Counted from the stretch's first letter, positions 11,601-24,272 are shown. The stretch is DNA of 64,000 nucleotides from Aphrophora alni (GCA_963513935.1 OY740772.1:104369989-104433988), one strand, 5' to 3'. Made by a program: numbers and translations. Notes: a model not told the origin generated them from the sequence alone.

Positions 11601-14600
11601 AAAATACAGGCTAGATTTGTTAAGCTTGTGCTAATACTTGTTCTAATATTTAATTGAAATCAATAGATCGATTATGAGAAATTATATCTTTTATATATGG
11701 TTGATTTTGGGGAGGTTTTTACTGATAACTTCTAAACCACCATTTTCTGAATAGGCTCAATCATTGGAACTGATTTCGAGAAAATTAAAATCCTTAATTC
11801 TAGTCTTCCTCCAATTTTGAGTTATTACAAACATTTTTAAACATAATGAGATATTACAGATCAAAATCAGTATACTTGTTTCGATTGTGTACAGCATTGC
11901 ACAGGTAATAGACACTATTCTAAATACTACTTTTTTTAAACTTGAGAGACCTCTAAATGGAGGTTTTTGTAAAAAAACTCAACATAGATTTCTTTGAGCA
12001 ATCACATACTTTCTCTATGTATATGTAAGAAAGTAAAAAGTCTAGCATCAAATATGTACTGTACTGAGCCTTGTACAGACCTTGAAAACCAGCTGATTCA
12101 CAAGGAAAAACGGGTTGGTATTTTAATACATGTACGCAACAAATGTGGTAGTCCTATTTCTATTTATAGATTTTATTCTCACATATAGGTAGCATTTAGA
12201 GAGTATCAATTGACTTCAAGATTTTCTCTAATATATCTGTTTTGAGGGTATCTGTATCCAAAATAGTGATGTTTGTATTTACTATTATATTAATATTATT
12301 GTACTATAGTTTGTCCTCTTCAGAGTTCTGAACTGTAGCTTGAATTTTTTTAAAACAATAAAAACAACTCATTTTTTATTATATTTCCAGTTTATATATA
12401 TATATATATATACCTCAAATCAAAATGTTGAGGTACCAAAAAGTAAAAATATAATTCAAAATTTCATTTTTATCAAAATCGACTTTAAAAAATCTTGTAC
12501 AGAATCACATTGGGTTCATTTAATTTATTTCCAAATTATTTCCAAACTGTAATTTTCTTTCGTGTAAAGTTTAAAACATAAAGCTCTAAAGATAATCATC
12601 ACCAGATATCTGAATCATGCTAACTAATATTTATTATGGATCAGTGGATCTAAATTGGAAACAATCTGGAGGAGATTACTTCCATCAAGGAAAGGAAGAA
12701 CAACATAACAACGAATACAATGCCAAGTAGGGATCCAGAATTGTTAGCGATTGATGCAGTCCTTGTGCTGTTTGAAACGACCAAGATATCTGTATCAATT
12801 CTTGAATAATTTCAAGTTTTTTTGTTTTGTTTCTCACCGATTGTTTGATTCTCAAACTAATATATTTTGGGGTGCTGATTCTGAATTTACTAATAAATAC
12901 TAATATAGCGTATTTACAATTTTTTTGAGTTAGAGTAAAATACATACATGAAACATTAGAAGAACCTGAAAAAATTTTAAAAACATTTTTATTACAAAAC
13001 TTTTTATCTTCAAATTTACAAAAATTAGTATATTTTTACAATTGATAACACCAATATCACTCTCATCACGTGACGAATCAATTTTATAAGATTTAGTTTC
13101 ATAATCATTCTTATTATTATATGAAAATAGGGTTTAAAATTTACGAAGTTTTACATAATGTAAAAACATCACCTAGTGAAATTTCTATAAACTATTATAA
13201 CAGATATAATTATTTTCTTAATTAAAAAGTTATGCAATTGGTCAAAAAATCAATGTAGAATATTCTTCAAAAAGATTTTTGGAACGATGCCCGTTTGTCT
13301 GTCGTATGTGCTGTGCTTCTACAGCCTAAAAGTGTGTGAATAGATTTTTAAAAAAATTGGATATGTGGGCATATTTTAGCCATATATCAGAACTTTTCCC
13401 TCCCATTTTTGTTTGTTTTATAACTTAAAATTTAGGGGTAGCTGTCATAAAAAAAAATTAAAACACAAAATTTTACGATTTTCTAACAATCAGCTTTAAC
13501 GATTTTGATCAAATTTTGCACAAAAGAGTTTTGAAGGTCTAAAGACACCATTAAAAACATACTGATCTTAGTTTTGTTATTATTTATTAGTAGCCATATC
13601 CTTTACAAGTTCATTTTTGGGTTTAAAATTATAATTCCTCCCCTCCTCTTCTTGTCTTGGAAAGGTCCCCAAAGCCAATGTCTGCCTATGCAACTGGCTT
13701 CTTCATATATTTCCCTAAATTATTATTAATTTAGCTTGAGATGATTTCAAGATATTCTACTTTTTTAAGACAGTGTCCATGTTTTATTTTGTCATTTTGA
13801 CGAACAACTCCAGACTTGGAATTCCAAATAAGAGAATAGAAATATTGAAAGCTATTCAAAATAAAAATGTATATCTGTGTTATTTGACAAAATAGATGTT
13901 ACCACGGAATGATTTTGAATTGCTAGTATGAATGACTTTCTACAATACTAATAAAGAATTATTATAATGGTGTTACAATCAATTATTATAAAGAATCATA
14001 ATCTATTTTGACTTACTAATAAGATCAAGTTGACCTGGGCGTTTCGATATTTCCGAAGAAAATTCCAACTGAGTTGGGACTGATACGTTGTCGAACGATT
14101 TTTCAAAGCACAATGATGAGGAAGAAACATCTGGATCTGAATCCCCAATAGGTGATCGCTTGGGCGATATTGGAACAAATTCAGCAGCGTTAGGATTTAA
14201 CTGAGAAGACATATCGTCGTCTTCTTCCTCCTGAAATATAATTTCTAATATTTTATCTCAAAAACTAATTAACATTACACAGTAATTCATAAATTATGTA
14301 AACAAATATATAAATCAAAATATAAAACATTAGATTTGTTTAAATGTGACAACCTTTTCTTAATCTTACTATTAATTGAAAAAAAGCAATCAAAATTGTG
14401 GAAATATACTCAGTCTATTAAGTATCTCCTTTGTTTTACTTTCACACATATACATAGTAAAAAGAAGTTACGTGTTTTTGTTTTCAGTCATTTAAGCATG
14501 TTCATATATCTCAACCATACAGGACCATTGTGATATGATTATTTTAAATGTAACGTTGTCTCAGCGCTCTTTCATATATTAGTTGACTAGACACACTATT

Positions 14601-17600
14601 AAAAGACACGACTGTGAAAGATGACCTTTATCCATTTAACTGAATGCAAGAAATGTGAAACCAACAGTGATTGATCGCCAGTTTAGTGAAGTTTATGGTG
14701 CAACTGCAATGAATGATAGAATTGTAGGAAAATATGTTAGATAGTTTAACGAAGAGCATGAAAAAATACTGATGATCAGTGGGTAGCCATCTGTCATTAA
14801 AGATGATTTGGTAAAAATTGTATATTAAAAACTTCTTGAGAACAGATGTCTTGTGAATATTCACAAATTTTGAGAACTATTCTGTATGAAATTATGTGAC
14901 ATTGTTTAAATTATCAGAAGTTATGCTCACAATGAGAGCCAAAAGTGCTTAACACGGAGTTGAAGAACTTAGCAGTGATGAAGATGATTATTTTGCCGAG
15001 ATGGTGAGACAAGGCCATCTTTCATTACATGGAACCAAAAACAACAATTCATAGAGTGAAGGCACGTCAGATCTTCAACAAAGTAAAAATTCAAGTAAAC
15101 AAACCTGGAAGGTCAAGTTCACATTTTCAATATAGTAAGAAAAGTTTCCTTGTTGATAGGCTACAACAATATATGCTAATATTATTGCAAGATCATAAAG
15201 AAACCGTATCTTACGATCCATAAAAATGAGGTATACATAGTCACGGTGTTATGAAAACGCTCTCGTCACACAGTGATGCTCAAACTAAGAACTTATCATG
15301 TCATTTGTCTGTGAGCAGCAAAGACCCATCATGTGACTTTCATTTGGTTCCTTGTTGATCAGTGCTACGAGGCGGTGGCAAAAGAGCTTTAAACATTGGT
15401 TTTCTTCATTGCCAGAATCATGCTATGAAAAGGGTCTTTAGAACTGTGGTCCAGCCAAGGAACCCACCAAATAAAAACCATAATAAGTATAAATTAGGAT
15501 GTAATGGGAAAGGATTCTAAATAATAAAATATGAATTGGCACTTGTGATTTTGTTGAGCAGTGCAAGATTACGTAGAGAGGGGAGAGACGAGGAGTGGAG
15601 AGCTTGAACCAGCGAGCGAGCTGGAGTCTGTTCCGAGAGCTGCGAGAAGAAAGTTGAACGGCAAACCGCAACGGGACGTGGTCAGTCCATTTTTCGGCCA
15701 CGTGCTATATAATTAAGCGGTATGCTTTTCGGCCACTATTAAGGCTTTATCTAGCTGTCTTTTTTATGTCTTTATGTCTTAGCTGTCTTTATCTAGTTAT
15801 GTCTTTTTTATAAATTATAATTATCTCTGTAATCTTCAAATTCGGTGCTAAAATAAAAGAGAACATTTAACTTAACTTGCGTTGCGTGCATTCATTAGCG
15901 TCCTAACCCGACTCCTTGGCCCATCCTGACAAGATTCGGCTAAAGTGTACGCGGTCTCCAGCCAGCCGGAGCTTCCAGCTGGTCAAAAGAAGTGGAGACG
16001 ATCACAGAACTTCTAAGCTATGTCAAATTTCTTAATATTGGTGAAGAAATAGTTTATGTATAGGTTTATTCTTTTAATAATAAATAATAAATAGAAGCCA
16101 ATAAATAATTCATTCTCAAATAAATCTCGTATAGTTTTTTTTATTCATTCTGAAATAAACCTTGTATAGTTTTATTATTCATTCTGAAATAAATCTCGAT
16201 AGTTTTTTTATACATTCTGAAATAAATCTCGTATAGTTTTTTTTATTAAGTTGTGTGACAGATGTATTGAATTTTTCATTGAAATGTCAGTTTTGAGACA
16301 CCCCAAGATCAAGAAAATGGTTTGGGACAAATGAAATGAATAGCTCTACGATTTTTAACGATACTTAACAATTTTAAACATAATTTCTTATCTTACAGCC
16401 TATCAAAAAATGATTACATCAATTATTTAAACTAAAATAATAGTACCAAAATTATACTTTAATAAAATCATATACTATATTATTTCTATTAAAGCTGAAG
16501 TACAGTATAATGAATTTCTTCTTTCTTAAACCTAAATTATTTATTTAATTATCCATATTTTACTTATACTTATAGCGAACCAAAGTCTGATACATAACAA
16601 TTAGTAATGTTCCCTCGCTCGTAAACTATTTAAATTACGAACACTTGATATAGTATCTAAATACTAAATATAGTATCAATATAATTATAATCTAAAAATT
16701 AATATCTTACTAGATAATATCTCCTATCTCAAATAACAAAATTAAAGTAAAATAAATGTTTATAGTATTGCACTATCCTCAGAAATTAGTTTAATCCCTG
16801 AACATTCAGGTTAAGTTTGAAGCCTTCTTGTATAAAGTGAAAGTAAATTGTGACTCATAAGCAATACTCAGTCAATAACAGAAAACTTATAAATAGTTCT
16901 CACAACTACTACTTCTATATCTCATTACCTACTAGAAATTGTCTTACTTTACCTTCAACTAAATTGTACTTTAATTGTTTTAATACACGAGGTTTACCTA
17001 TAGGTAAGTGAAGGAAAGTATCACCAAAGGTCAAGTTTTCATTTCCCACAAAATCGAGCCCCCTTTTCCCCCCAGAAACATTTATAGTTTGGAGAACAGA
17101 ACAAACCCTGTGAGATGTACAAGAGGCAAACCCAAGAAACTCTGAACCAGAAGCGAGGAATGAAATGTTTTGAAAAAATGGAGCTGCCTACAGGTTCAAT
17201 CTTGCACCACAGTGTTGAATAAAACCTATGGAGGACCTTATGCTAATCTTTTGGCCATGTGTTGTTTAGACAGCCACCATCACTTTGAACTTCTCATAGT
17301 CTTTTATGATGACTTAGTTTCTGCATCATAAAACCAAAACTCATCACCTTGGAGTTCAGTAAGACAGTCACCATTTACAGAGTTTAACATGTCTTAAGAT
17401 ACATTCCATACAGAGTTGGTTGCTTCTGCCTATTCCGTTAAGGGCAAATCGTTACTTTCAATACGTTGTACGAAACCAGCTGTTATCTCCACTTTATCCG
17501 TCAAGTTCTCAGATGTTGACATGACGATCCAGTATGTATAAAGCTCACAATCGTACAGTCAATGGGTTCATCATTTTGTTGAGGACCAAAACCGGAACTT

Positions 17601-20600
17601 GAATCGTTTCCAAATATAGAAAACCAGAGAAACTAACAAAATGTTTTAAAAACATCTGTATTTATTCACCTAGCAAACAAAGAATATTTTTTTGTCAAAT
17701 TGTATATGAACAGCTATTTTAAAACTTCTATATAAATTTTAAAATCATATGAGAGTACCAGCTAAAAGACCAAAATACAAAATTCTGACTGATATTGATT
17801 TTATCTATTAACATATTGAACATCGATGATACTAAAGAAGTGTCAACGTAAAATATCTATACGGACACTCTTAGGGCTAATATTCATAGCATGAATTAAA
17901 AATTTATATATAACTTATCATGGATTCTGAATAATTGTTAAAATGTCATTCCAAATCTCTTACTGCTTTCTTGGTTTATCTTTGTGTTTAAACAGTTAGA
18001 TAAACAAACTGTTGTTGACAACTCTAATATTTATGTCTAAATGTTTTGTACATCAATACAAGAAACTCTGCTACTTTTCATTTATATTTCTGCTTCTTTT
18101 TGAAATATTTAATCACGCTGTTTGACTTGGAGACATGAACTTTGATACGAGGATAAAATCAATTTGGGTTTTATGACCCAAATAAATTTGTTGTTTGAGA
18201 AATGTTTTGAAAAGGTTGAAAGATAGTAACAATATTTAATGCTTATGCTAAAATAGTCGGCTATAGAAAATAGTATGTGACAGATCAAAAATTAATGTTG
18301 AGTTTTTCACCCACGACACTAACACGAGCGAACCTAGTGGATAATTTTAATATATATATGAGGCTCATTACAGCCTATGTCAAGAAGATAGTAATATACA
18401 TAATAAGAGGCAAGGGCGTACCCAGGATCAAAACTAGGGGGGGGGGGGGCAAGTAATGGTCATTCAATATACAATTGATTATTAAAATAGTTATTTCAAG
18501 AATTGTATTAAATTCCAGCAACAAAATGTATAATAAAGATTTATTCTTTTGCTTCAGAGGTTCAGAAAATTGTATAAATACTGTCTTAAACTTACCCTAC
18601 TGGAGAAAACCTCTTTATCTACCAACACTATTTAACATTTCCAACAAACCACAAGATACCACATCTTGGGTATTACATTTAGAGAATATGTTTATATTAG
18701 ATTGTATGATGGGGCTGGGTAAGTACAATGATGGACCCATAAACCTCTTACATTAAAGGGAGAACGTTATCACAATGTCTAGCTAGAACTCTGCAACTGT
18801 TATTTCATGGATAATGCCAACCGCCATGCAATTATATCTTATAACCTGTGGTATGACATCATCCAGATGATATTAAAAACTTGATGAAAGAGCTAATACT
18901 AATGTTAAAGAGTGGATGAGGTAGGCATCTCTACAAGTATGATATACTCCAGAATAACAAACCATAACATGAGTTCCGCATTGTTGGCTTTAATTGCTTC
19001 TTCGGGATATAACAGTGGATATGATTTGTCATGCTTATTGCTTCTATGGAATTCAAACTAATAATTGTGCAGGATTGGTCAGACAAAGTAAGTAAAACAT
19101 ACTTTGTGTATTGTCCTATACTTGCATAATCTCAATGTATGCAACAGCTTACATTTAAGGTAGTCATGATAAAAAATGGTATCAGTATGGTCAATTAGCC
19201 TTCTCTAAGTGATATTGTTGAAATTTGCAATTAATTTAGTTTTTCCATGAAAAGCACTACATCTGAGTAGGTCTAACAAAATTTGTTTAGTACTAAACTA
19301 TAACTGAAAATTCAAACTTTTTTTTTTAATTAATTTTTTTTATACTTTCTTACATATTTATAGTATAGAAAAGTTATGTGGTTGGGGCATAAAATGCATG
19401 TACAGTTTTTGCGGTTATATCAATTTTGAGGTGCCCTGAATTGAAAAAAAAAAGAAGGTTTTTGGAATATGATGTCATCTACGTGTCTCTGTGCAATGAT
19501 CAACAGCCCACACAAGTGGATCAATTTAATTAAACTTTAAAGCTAAAAGAAAAATCAAAAAACCACAATTTTCTTAAAATTGGCTCTGCCGATTTCATTA
19601 AAATTTTAAATTGTGAAGATAATGTATCTGTATCCAAAATCACAAGTAAACAAAAAAAATTACTTGCAATGAGAATGTATACATAGCACAAGAGAACCAA
19701 GTGACCTTACTTAAATATTTTGTACGAAGACTGTGTCCATGACAACTACCGAAAAGTGAACATATTTTTTGTTTTATTTGGGAATAAGAATGTGTGTGTA
19801 ATGTTATTGTACTATTGTTAAAGTAAAGCTGGTTGATTTAAGAGTTCTGGCATAATCCTGTAGGTATATGTAACTTAAAATGATGTCTACAGGAATTCAC
19901 GAAAAGTTATGGAAATGCAAGAATACTTGTTTGATTTAATTGTTTTAGCACTGACCTGTAGCTAAAATTTCAACTTTTATTTTCTATGTTATTTTTCTTA
20001 ATTGTCGAGATTAGGCCCAATTTTGATTGATGCGTTCCACAAATATTTAATGCTGTCACAATTCTATTGTATAGTTTAGGTTCTTATAGTAAGAAGAAAA
20101 AAACCGATTCATTAAATTTTTGGAGTGTAACTCATTTTTTAATTTTTAAACTAACTATATTGTTGTAAACATTTTGTATAAACTGGAATTTAAAAGCAAA
20201 AAAAAATTTTTTTTGCGTTAATTATGTCTGGTCAATGCTCAATACAAATTTTAAATATAAAAATGTTCTTTAGAATTTATTAAGTAAAATTATATAGTTA
20301 TATAATTATAAAATTATGTTAGTAATTTTTTTCTAATTTATTATGCTTTTTTTTTTAAATATGTTAACAAAGAATTGAATAAAAGCCCATCACTTCAAAG
20401 TTATAAGTAAAATACTATGTTTATGTAGTGGATTATTGAAACATCAAAGACTTTACAAGTGAAAGTCAAAAGCTGGAGGCAAGCAGGTCCATGAATTGCA
20501 AAAAAAGATGAAAGAAAGTTTATAAGGAAATAAAAAATCAACTCATGGTTCATAATTTTCTATTAATGCGACTTGGTGCATTGGTTGGGTTAAAATCCAT

Positions 20601-23013
20601 CACATCTCAACAAAATTACATCGATAATCGAGATATTTAACTTCCGAGATTCAGAATGTAATAAAATTTTCACTTTTTGCTGGTAATTCACTTTTAGGTC
20701 AATTGCAATATCTTTTATGTCGGAAAGTTTAGGCACTATATTTGAGTAATATTTCAATTAAAAATTGTTGGAAGAAAAATCAAAATTTTGTATTATTCTC
20801 TTACGCAAGTATCCTCAAATTTTTAATAATTAAAACATACACTGGTGAATGATAAACGTTTAAAAATAAGATCAAAATAGGTCCATCCTGTTTAAATATA
20901 GCACTACACTCGCAACAGATAGATATTCCAAAAACAACTTTTTTAGGGTGAGGAGACGACTTTCAACGAAAAAATCAAAATTAATTTGTTTAATCCATCA
21001 CATAAGATTGTTTATACCACATATATTAAATTTGTGAAAATAAAAACAGCATATCTACTTGAGATATCATATTTTATTATTTTGTTTTGCAACTCATGCC
21101 AATGAAATAAAAAGATTAAGAAAAAGTCTATAGCAGTTATACAATTTTAATATGCTGATAATGTTTTATTTGTTGCAGAAAAATGAAGTTCACCATAAAT
21201 ACAGTGCATTTGTCTCTCTAAAGTGTATACTATTAAAATAAAACAAATGTATATGTAAATAAGAAATTTATCATTTAGTAAACATATCTTCACATGAGAT
21301 GTAAAGTATCGTCCTTCATATTCAATACATTCCGTCACCATCCCTCCAAAAATTCCGGTTTGTGAGTTATCTGTAAAAATATTTGTGTACAGCTTATTAT
21401 AAACCTTTTAGAGAGTTTTTGTGTTTTCGACTGTGTGTAGATTATGATTGCATCTATCAGCTCATTGATTGTTAATTAACGATTCTTGTACACTGATCCT
21501 TATCCACTTCCCAGAAAAGAAATTGAACACTGTTAAATCAATCAGTTTAGATGAAAATATTAACTTTAAAATGATCCGCTCTCCAAAAACATCTTTGAGT
21601 AGCGGTGTGGAGGTAGGAGACATATGAGCTGTAACTCCAACATGTTGAAAGCAGATATTATTAATTTCACTTCCATCGAGGATAGATTTTTTTGTCTACG
21701 AATGGATAGACAATAATATCACATCTAAGAAATATCTCTCAGAGTTGAATGGATCTTCAACTCAGAATATTAGTCCCCAAAATCGCCAATATCCAAACTC
21801 TATCTCTTTAGTGATATAAAGTACTATTAATTATGATCATCTATGGATAAAAGCTTTGGAAAGATCAACACACAATGAACTTTTTATCGTGGTCAACAGG
21901 TTTCAATTAATGGATAATGTTTTGCAGGGAAATAAATTTGATTTCTTTTTTAACGCTTTCTAAACAAACTTTGTTACTTTGATAATTTTCTGAATGACAT
22001 TGACAAGCTTGCCATAATTTTTCAGAAATATTAATAAATATATCTACTGACTCAACACTAAACATATCTATCACTTTTTGGTTTAGCGCATCTGCTACTG
22101 AGCCAATAATCTAAAATTTGTTTATCAAAATACATTGTTACAAGTTAGAACGACATAATTAGAAAATTTCATTGAAGTTTTATTTCCCAATTTCATACAA
22201 TTATTTTCAGCTTCAAAAAATGGAGTCATTCAATGGTATACTCAGTAATGAATATCATCAGTAAATTACTAATTACATTTATGCGGAGGGATTTTAACCT
22301 GTTGGGGAGTAAGCGTAATGATTGCTCACGGTAATTGCTGCAACTATCCAAACGAGTACGCACGACATTTGACATTTTAAAATTACTCTAAACCTATTTT
22401 ATATTGTCAATACCCTGACATCTACCAGAAGTGTCTTGAACTAAATGGACTTCCTAAATATTTATTTATCGCAAACATCTTCTGGTAACAGTATCAGTGC
22501 CATCTGGCATATAAAACAATTACTTGTTTGTTTTACCGCCATTATCACACTTGTTTAAAATATTTGGGGTGCTTTATTAGCTGTGAGAAGAGTAGTTTAT
22601 GTTGATGCTTATTTGTGGTTGTTTAGATGTGGTTGTTGTAAATTTTTATAAAGATTATATACTCTTTTTGCTCGCTATCTATAAATCCTTGTTTCCAAGA
22701 ATATCGCAAATTAAAACATTTCAAAAAAGTAAAAAATTTTTTTTTTTTGTTATTTAAAATGTTTATATGTTATTTTGCGTTAAAGTAAATAAGTTTACAC
22801 ATTTAAAAAAAGAAGACATATTCTTACTCGTTTATGGTTTGTTTTTGGTAAAATGTACTCAAGGTATTTAAATTAATTAATCAAAACATACCTGTTCAGT
22901 TTTTTCTTGTTTTTTGTCTTCTCCAGAGCCGGGGATAAAATCCCACTCGTCTTCTTCGGAGTCCTCACCGTCACCACTTTCAGTTAGGTTGTCTACATCC
23001 GCATTACCCGCCA
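4402..23013 (-). CDS. Four-exon gene: acidic/basic protein with LIR-like, PAM2 and NPF motifs
   Basis: Exons 23013-22892, 14230-14017, 11266-8720 and 5612-4402 join through GT-AG introns. Their phases (122, 214, 2547 and 1211 nt, plus one upstream base) give exactly 1365 codons including the stop, so I treat them as one gene. The predicted protein runs from an acidic N-terminus (WDFI core at about 24-27, PAM2 at about 49-61) through an acidic, low-complexity middle (about 113-961, four NPF motifs) to a basic Lys/Pro/Thr/Ser tail (about 962-1364). PAM2 is known to bind the MLLE domain of cytoplasmic poly(A)-binding protein; NPF binds EH domains. The acidic projection plus basic tail resembles microtubule-associated proteins such as MAP4 or fly MAP205, but I see no tau-type repeat. 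Numbering assumes the first exon contributes only the A of ATG. Promoter and 5' exon were not located. Confidence 0.8.
5613..7230. other. Intron 3, distal part
   Basis: AT-rich intron of the minus-strand gene. It contains a short (CAT)n run at 6731-6751 and no coding sequence I can support. An 89-codon frame at 6414-6683 is on the wrong strand and featureless. Confidence 0.6.
7231..8480 (+). mobile_element. mariner-family transposon, decayed
   Basis: TA dinucleotides (7231-7232, 8479-8480) flank inverted ends CAAGGGCTGTCCAGAAAGTA and, read from the right, CGAGGGTTGTCCAGAAAGTA. Length of about 1.25 kb, the TA duplication and the terminal sequence all fit mariner. It sits inside intron 3, in the opposite orientation to the host gene, so it is spliced out. 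Confidence 0.9.
7454..8330 (+). pseudogene. mariner transposase pseudogene
   Basis: Fragments in successive frames match mariner transposase in order. The helix-turn-helix linker (EDRTGRPSLVTDELV, then TIKELSEHFPQI) lies at 7534-7660. The first catalytic block HIVTGNETWVKHV (usually TGDETW) is at 7808-7850. The segment GFGWEVFDHPPYKPGF is at 8120-8170. Frame breaks occur near 7663, 7867 and 8000 and the second catalytic Asp block is damaged, so no active enzyme can be made. In TGNETW the usual Asp is Asn. Confidence 0.85.
8720..11266 (-). CDS. Exon 3: long acidic, low-complexity region with NPF motifs
   Basis: The acceptor CTCTTTCAG at 11267-11275 opens this exon and the donor CAGCAGCAG then GTTAGT closes it. 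The exon is 2547 nt, 849 codons in phase 1. It is open throughout; a start placed at 10913 would be a TTG codon, so the exon really begins upstream at 11266. The translation is rich in Glu, Asp, Ser and Pro with no hydrophobic core, hence probably a disordered projection domain. NPF occurs at about residues 163, 181, 364 and 583, and short F-G patches (EFAFGG, EFIFGAG, VFGVG) recur. Many Ser/Thr-Pro sites suggest proline-directed phosphorylation. The exon ends in an alanine-rich run that continues into exon 4. Confidence 0.85.
11267..14016. other. Intron 2
   Basis: A 2.75-kb AT-rich intron of the minus-strand gene. It holds a (TA)n tract near 12394-12412 and, around 13480-13570, sequence of the dispersed AACGATTTTGATCAAATTTTG type (family C). 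No coding sequence is supported. Confidence 0.65.
14017..14230 (-). CDS. Exon 2: PAM2 motif
   Basis: The acceptor TATTTCAG is followed by GAG-GAA-GAA-GAC, continuing the acidic reading of exon 1 in phase 0. The donor is TTA then GTAAGT, leaving one base in phase 1. The 71 codons start with Glu/Asp residues and then give SSQLNPNAAEFVP, which fits the PAM2 consensus (L-N-x-x-A-x-E-F-x-P) at every fixed position. Several Ser-Pro sites follow, and the rest is Ser-rich and apparently disordered. PAM2 recruits cytoplasmic poly(A)-binding protein through its MLLE domain in ataxin-2, Paip and Tob, so the protein probably contacts mRNPs. Confidence 0.85.
14620..15220 (+). pseudogene. Second mariner-like transposase remnant
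   Basis: Read across several frames, the plus strand gives GATAMNDRIVGKYVR, then PSVIKDDLVKIV and KLLENRCLVNI. These correspond to the helix-turn-helix half of mariner transposases (usually RQHVGKWV, GRPSVVTDELV, KIRENRRFTI). Downstream at 15029-15220, HYMEPKTT and KSFLVDRLQQ resemble the segments after TGDETW and around the LLVDFLP box. Catalytic residues are not preserved and stops are frequent. The sequence is a different subfamily from the copy at 7231. Terminal repeats were not identified. Confidence 0.55.
15500..15960 (+). mobile_element. LTR-like fragment
   Basis: An isolated GC-richer block has promoter-like CTATATAATT (15705-15714), a polyadenylation-like AAATAAAAGAG near 15850, a GCGTTGCGTGCATTC stretch, and then TTGGCCCATCCTGACAAG, which has the look of a primer-binding segment. 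This order (TATA, poly(A) signal, TGG...) fits the R-U5 end of an LTR retroelement. No gag or pol sequence, no second copy and no clean TG...CA ends were found. Confidence 0.3.
16105..16253. repeat. Short tandem repeat, about 34 bp, 4 copies
   Basis: ATTCATTCTGAAATAAATCT followed by CGTATAGTTTTTT recurs at about 16108, 16143, 16177 and 16211 with minor changes. Confidence 0.8.
17060..17560 (-). pseudogene. Possible degenerate DDE transposase relic
   Basis: On the minus strand this stretch reads LQGDEFWFYDAETKSS, reminiscent of the TGDExWxYxxxPETKxQS block of mariner/Tc1-like transposases, with many stops around it. The similarity is short and the rest is unrecognisable; chance is possible. 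Confidence 0.2.
18290..18760 (+). repeat. Dispersed repeat E, interrupted by a MITE
   Basis: ACACGAGCGAACC...GTGGA and, after the MITE, AGGTTCAGAAAA, AAACTTACCCTAC, ATTGTATGATGGGGCTGGG match in the same order a second copy at about 36600-36860 that has no insertion between the two halves. This makes 18411-18555 a nested insertion. Confidence 0.6.
18411..18555. mobile_element. hAT-type MITE, truncated copy
   Basis: Starts CAAGGGCGTACCCAGGATC followed by a run of G, and is nearly identical over about 140 bp to the reverse complement of the complete MITE at 34464-34652. The other terminal repeat is missing here. Confidence 0.75.
22892..23013 (-). CDS. Exon 1 (first visible): acidic segment with LIR-like WDFI
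   Basis: The minus-strand acceptor TTTTCTAG precedes TGGCGGG, and the donor is CAG followed by GTATGT. The exon is 122 nt, which is two bases plus 40 codons. An A at the end of the upstream exon would create ATG-GCG-GGT, so this is probably where translation starts across an intron; a coding upstream exon is the alternative. It encodes about 41 residues, mostly Asp, Glu, Gly and Ser. Asp/Glu-rich sequence runs straight into WDFIPG. That is the shape of a canonical LIR/AIM core (W-x-x-I after acidic residues), which binds Atg8/LC3 proteins. The function is inferred from the motif only. The exon was found by splice signals and phase, since it has no usable ATG of its own. Confidence 0.75.
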
Positions 23014-24214
23014 CTAGAAAATACAATTTACTTTAACATTACTAGATTCTGTTAACTATAGTTAATTTGCATTTACAAATACAAAATTATTATTTAAATA
23101 GCAAACGTCATCAATATTTACTGGATAATTTGAAAGAGAAATTATTATATTGGTCTACCTACAAATTAAATTGAGTGGACTGGTTTTATTTAGGGCAGTG
23201 GGTGTGAGGAATGCAGAGGCAGTTCACAAAAATAACACTTGGTGTTTTTAGAACACAAAACACAAAGGACTTAGCCATTATATTTGACACTCTTGTCTAT
23301 TTAAATTTATGTAAATTGTCGCAAGCTATAATTAAACAAATAATTGTACAAGTTAACCCATTCGCCTATTTGGACGTAATTGTTCCATTGATGTTTTTGT
23401 GCCCCTGCCATACTTTAATAAAACAGTTCCATGTTGGTTTTTTTTTGGAGATATAACAGTACCAATCAAACTCTGTTCATTACAGATATTGGTTAGATAT
23501 CACAGATTGTTTCATTTTATGTATTGATAATCCTGAATAAAATAACACTACAACCATCTGTCAGATTCAATGTTTAGTGTTTGTCGGTAATCTACCAAAA
23601 TGAACCATGAGATTTGAAGAGTAAGTCTATCAATAATTTTTATTCAGTAACAATATGATTTTTAAGGACAAGATTCAGATTTTAACTAATGTTTTATGCA
23701 GAACAATCCTCCGAATAAATGTGATTAGTACCGATGATGTGATGGCGACAATCAAGAGTACAATATAAAAGTTATGTTACACACATTACAATGTTGATAA
23801 CATTATTGATCATATAGTTTGAAATGAAATAGGGTTTATGAAAAATGCTTTTAAAAAGTCCTTGATTTTAAAATAGCTAAACCCCAAAAGTGAAAACATA
23901 TAGTATTATCTTCGAGGAAAGGTAGGCCATAAATAAAGAAAGTTGCAAACTACTTCAAACCAACTATTTTAACAATTTATGTAAAATTTTTGTAACAGTA
24001 AGTTTTACATTTTCCTACAATTGGTTTACAAAGTTCACTTTTTTAATAATTAGTTTAAAAAACAGCCATTTCCTACATTCTTCCACTTTCCACATACTAC
24101 TACTTGCCATGGCAACAATAGTAATAAGTAAGTGTACCTCAATCTATGCTCATCGGATATTCAAACCTTAATAATAACTCTGCTGAACTATATCAACAGA
24201 GTATATAACAGCTG

Positions 24215-24272
<58 letters not shown>

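Larger units (their letters stand above)
14231..22891. other. Intron 1 (8.7 kb), host to several mobile remnants
   Basis: Large first visible intron of the minus-strand gene. It holds a mariner remnant (14620-15220), an LTR-like fragment (about 15500-15960), a 34-bp tandem repeat (16105-16253), a possible transposase relic (17060-17560) and a truncated hAT-type MITE (18411-18555). The remainder, including 18760-22890, is AT-rich with no gene seen. Confidence 0.6.
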
